From positions 657,980 through 721,979 of the forward strand of contig NW_020170387.1 in the NCBI RefSeq assembly GCF_000524195.1: a stretch of DNA of 64,000 nt, in the 5' to 3' direction. Positions 61,168-64,000 of the stretch are shown here, one piece after another (position 1 is the stretch's first letter; each line of letters starts with the position of its first letter). This DNA is from Echinococcus granulosus (Eukaryota; Platyhelminthes; Cestoda; Cyclophyllidea; Taeniidae). The notes under the pieces are model-generated. The model made no database searches, was not told the origin of the DNA, and worked only from the letters and a program-made list of their open reading frames with translations. The position numbers and the translations under genes are program-made.

Positions 61168-64000
61168 CTAAAACAGACCTCTAACCTCCGCGTCGGTGGA
61201 TTGGAAAGGTGTCACCCTCAGAAAGCGGGTGTAAATGTAAAAATGGATGCGCCTCAGGGGAAAGAGTCGGTGTACTGAACAACCGACTGAATCATCGTGT
61301 GTTGTGAACTACGTTGACAGTGGCGATGCCTCAGCTCAACTGAAAAACTACATGTCCCCTCACGCTAATTAAAAACATCATGCGGGTAACTAATTACTGA
61401 ATGTAATTGCCTTAACAATTAAGCAAATCTGCACTCCGGTGTGAGTGCATTGCTGCTCGTATAACCTGCTCTTGCCAATAAGATGTTTTAGCTAAGCAGC
61501 ATATCGCTTGGATTCGTATCAGTGCCTAATGCAACAGACTTTTAACTGGAAGCTAACGAAATTCAACACTCCAGCATTCCTTCCATTTACCGCGCTTTAT
61601 TATTTGGCACTTGTGCATTCAAAGGGGCTTCGGTGTCACATGGAGCACGAACCATTTTAAATTGCTTAAACCTGTACTATTTATCTATTTATAGCAAAAT
61701 ACCTATGTGAATTTGATGGTTAAATAACCGGGATTATCTGCGAAACTTTTTTGATAATTTCAAAGTGAGTTACAAGTTTTTGCTTCGAAAAATCCTTGCA
61801 ATTTCGGTGTAATTCTCGTTTGTGTTACTAAAAGGATGGGCGAGTAAACGAAAATAATGGTTATTCATTTAAGCCGGACGACGCCAATAAGAAGGCACAA
61901 TGGGCTCCTCGCACTACTGAAAATGTTTTCACTCGCGCCTTCTTGACACTATGGAATTCATCACGATTAACGAGCCAAATTGCCCGCTTCAACACACCCA
62001 TCCACCATTTAAACAGGGACTGTTTGAAGTGCATAATCATAGCTACTATCTTAAAGGGCTTACCCTAGTAGGCTTTGATAAGGGCAAGCTTGCATTGTTT
62101 GTTCCAAGGGTTGGTGGTAGGTAATGTGTCTGAAGGCTGGTGTGTTTATACCATCGCTATTTCACAAGTAGGGCTGTCCAGAAAATCAACGCGCGGTAGG
62201 AATATACGCTTTTCTGTTGCGGCTGTTATGCAACCCACATTTGCGCACCGGACACCTCGGACACGAAATTATTACACTATTCCATTAAAACATGGGCTAT
62301 TAAGCGGCATCGCCATAATTCCCCAATGTATCCACATTCATTAACAATAGTGAGGCTGTCACCAACCCTGGATTGAGGTATTATTAAGTGATTTAATAGA
62401 CAATGTGGGACAATCTTGGTAGTATTTTTGGTACTTTTTAAATTAAACCGCTTGAAATGTCGATTTAGGAGCCTTCAAACAAGCACATTACCATGCATTG
62501 CCTCTATAATAGCGGCAAAAATATTGCTTGCTTTAGATTTATAGCCTCAACCAATTGCGCATGGAATATTATTCTGGTGGAATCGCTTGGGGTTTCATAC
62601 ATTCTTTTGTTTGCATTGTTGCTGCTTGTAGTGGATTAACAGAAAAATTATTACGATATGCCATGCTCTTCGAGGAATTTTCCACCGATAGGGAGTTACG
62701 TCACAACTGTCCTCGGATTGTGTCTGTGATAAAACTGAAATCGCTTGGTGCAAATGCAAATACAAGCGAACGCTGGCCTGCGTACATTAATTCTTAGAAC
62801 CGGAATTAGTTAAAAAACACGCCAATAACATGCCTAAACACTACTAGGTTCGTGCTGGATTAAAACCACCCCTTTGACTACAATCTTCCTGATTGCCAAG
62901 TTAATTAAAATGGTGCCTGTTAGAGAAACTTTAGAGTTGGATAAATGGTATCGAGGGTCCTTGTAAACCTTCCAGGTATGATACTTTGACGTCTTGAAAC
63001 ACTATTTCACTCTTAGCATTAATGCCAACATGACTGGTGATCAGATGCAATGTTTTTGAAATATTCTAGGTAAATGCTTAACAATATAGAAATGTATTTT
63101 TTTAGTTCTCGAAAATGAAATTCACAGATGCATTAGCTTAAAATAATTCCTGATGTCACCACAATAAATCGACTGTTAATTGGAATTAATAGTCTTGCGA
63201 AAAAATTGTCTTCACTAGTTGGTGAACTACTACGAACTATACTATTTCTTTGCATCAGAGCACTTTTTAACTTATTTGAGCAGAGAAAAACTATTCCAAA
63301 TAGAATGAAAATGTCACGCGGAGGTGTCACGTGCAAATTTAATGGAATATGTCAGCATCAACGTCTGTCGCTTTCGGTGTGAGAAAAGTAAGACAAAAGG
63401 GTCAGCCAGTCGGAAAGAGGGCAAGAGTCGTGAAGGTCTGTGGTATGCACACTTCTTTCAATCCTTCGTTAGCATGCATAAACACTGTGAGGTAACGATT
63501 TTGTATTAAGACCCATATACAAATGCTTCTTTGGCTTTAAAAAGACAGGAAACACCGGCTTTTTTGCTAAATCGTCACCTTGGCTTCAGTTCATGCAGCA
63601 ATAGCTGCTCTTGCGCCAGTCCCGTAGTTAATCATAGGCCCTCCAAGTTGATGGTGTCTTATGCATAAGCACTTACGTACACACGTGATGCCACGGCACT
63701 TGTAATCTGCCTCATGGTACGACCTTCGGATGATGATCGCATAAACAGTTTTAGTGTGTCGCTGCGTTGGTGTGTTTCGCGTGTTCGGTTTGAATGAAGG
63801 CACCACTGAGGGGGGGTGTAGGAAAGGTGACATCAACAAACCTGTCTGTTTAGGCTATGTGTACAAGTGCTTTCCGCATGGCTGTAAATTAACTTAGCGT
63901 TTGTGTGACGCCAAAGGTGCATGTCAACCAGTGGATGAGTAGCAATAAAAGTGAATGTTGGCTCACTCACTAGTGTAACGAATGGTTATAATGATGCATG
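61168..64000. other. AT-rich sequence, no gene recognised
   Basis: Open frames of up to about 90 codons occur (for example 62075-62344, +) but none shows a domain, a convincing splice context or unusual composition. No repeat shared with the rest of the window was noticed. Confidence 0.45.

Noticed and set aside
1..64000. CRISPR arrays, bacterial operons, prophage or viral genes
   Set aside because: The genes are intron-containing and of animal type. No regularly spaced direct repeats, bacterial promoters or viral genes were seen.

Overview
The window is AT-rich, intron-rich eukaryotic nuclear DNA with two 100-N assembly gaps (11845-11944 and 50821-50920). I think it is a flatworm, most likely a tapeworm. 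The reasons are very short introns (31-52 nt) concentrated at the 5' ends of two genes, acceptor-like AG sites a few bases before several start codons (as expected for spliced-leader trans-splicing), long AT-rich intergenic stretches, and dispersed LTR-like repeats of about 200 bp. This is inference from gene structure; the species cannot be fixed from what I can see.

Layout. At 0.7-4.1 kb there are three copies of one LTR-like repeat, and a fourth lies at 30.4 kb. At 4.8-5.9 kb (+) is a compact five-exon RNF168-type RING E3 ubiquitin ligase. From 5.9 to 16.5 kb I recognise no gene. At 16.5-21.9 kb (+) is a five-exon gene for a predicted 1277-residue protein. It has a degenerate galectin-like domain at the N-terminus fused to a very long, charged, Ser-rich, repeat-bearing tail, and is the most unusual gene here. 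Two unassigned open exon-like blocks follow at 22.1-22.7 kb. From 22.7 to 38.5 kb I see no gene.

At 38.6-49.0 kb (-) is a complete SNAP-25 (t-SNARE) gene with two alternative, evidently duplicated first coding exons. At 51.4-52.0 kb (+) is a two-exon glutaredoxin-fold protein whose active-site CxxC is replaced by D-P-L-S. It converges tail-to-tail, 48 bp between stop codons, with a twelve-exon ACTR5 (Arp5, INO80 complex) gene at 52.1-56.5 kb (-). At 57.2-61.2 kb (-) several exon-like open blocks suggest one or more unrecognised genes. A CpG- and CRE-containing, promoter-like island sits at about 60.2-60.35 kb. The rest, to 64 kb, shows nothing I can name.

The genes do not form a pathway. RNF168-like and ACTR5 both belong to chromatin and DNA-damage biology, SNAP-25 to membrane fusion, the glutaredoxin-like protein is probably non-redox, and the galectin-like giant has no function I can assign. 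Exon models were assembled by hand from splice consensus, reading-frame phase and remembered family motifs; transcript data would be decisive.
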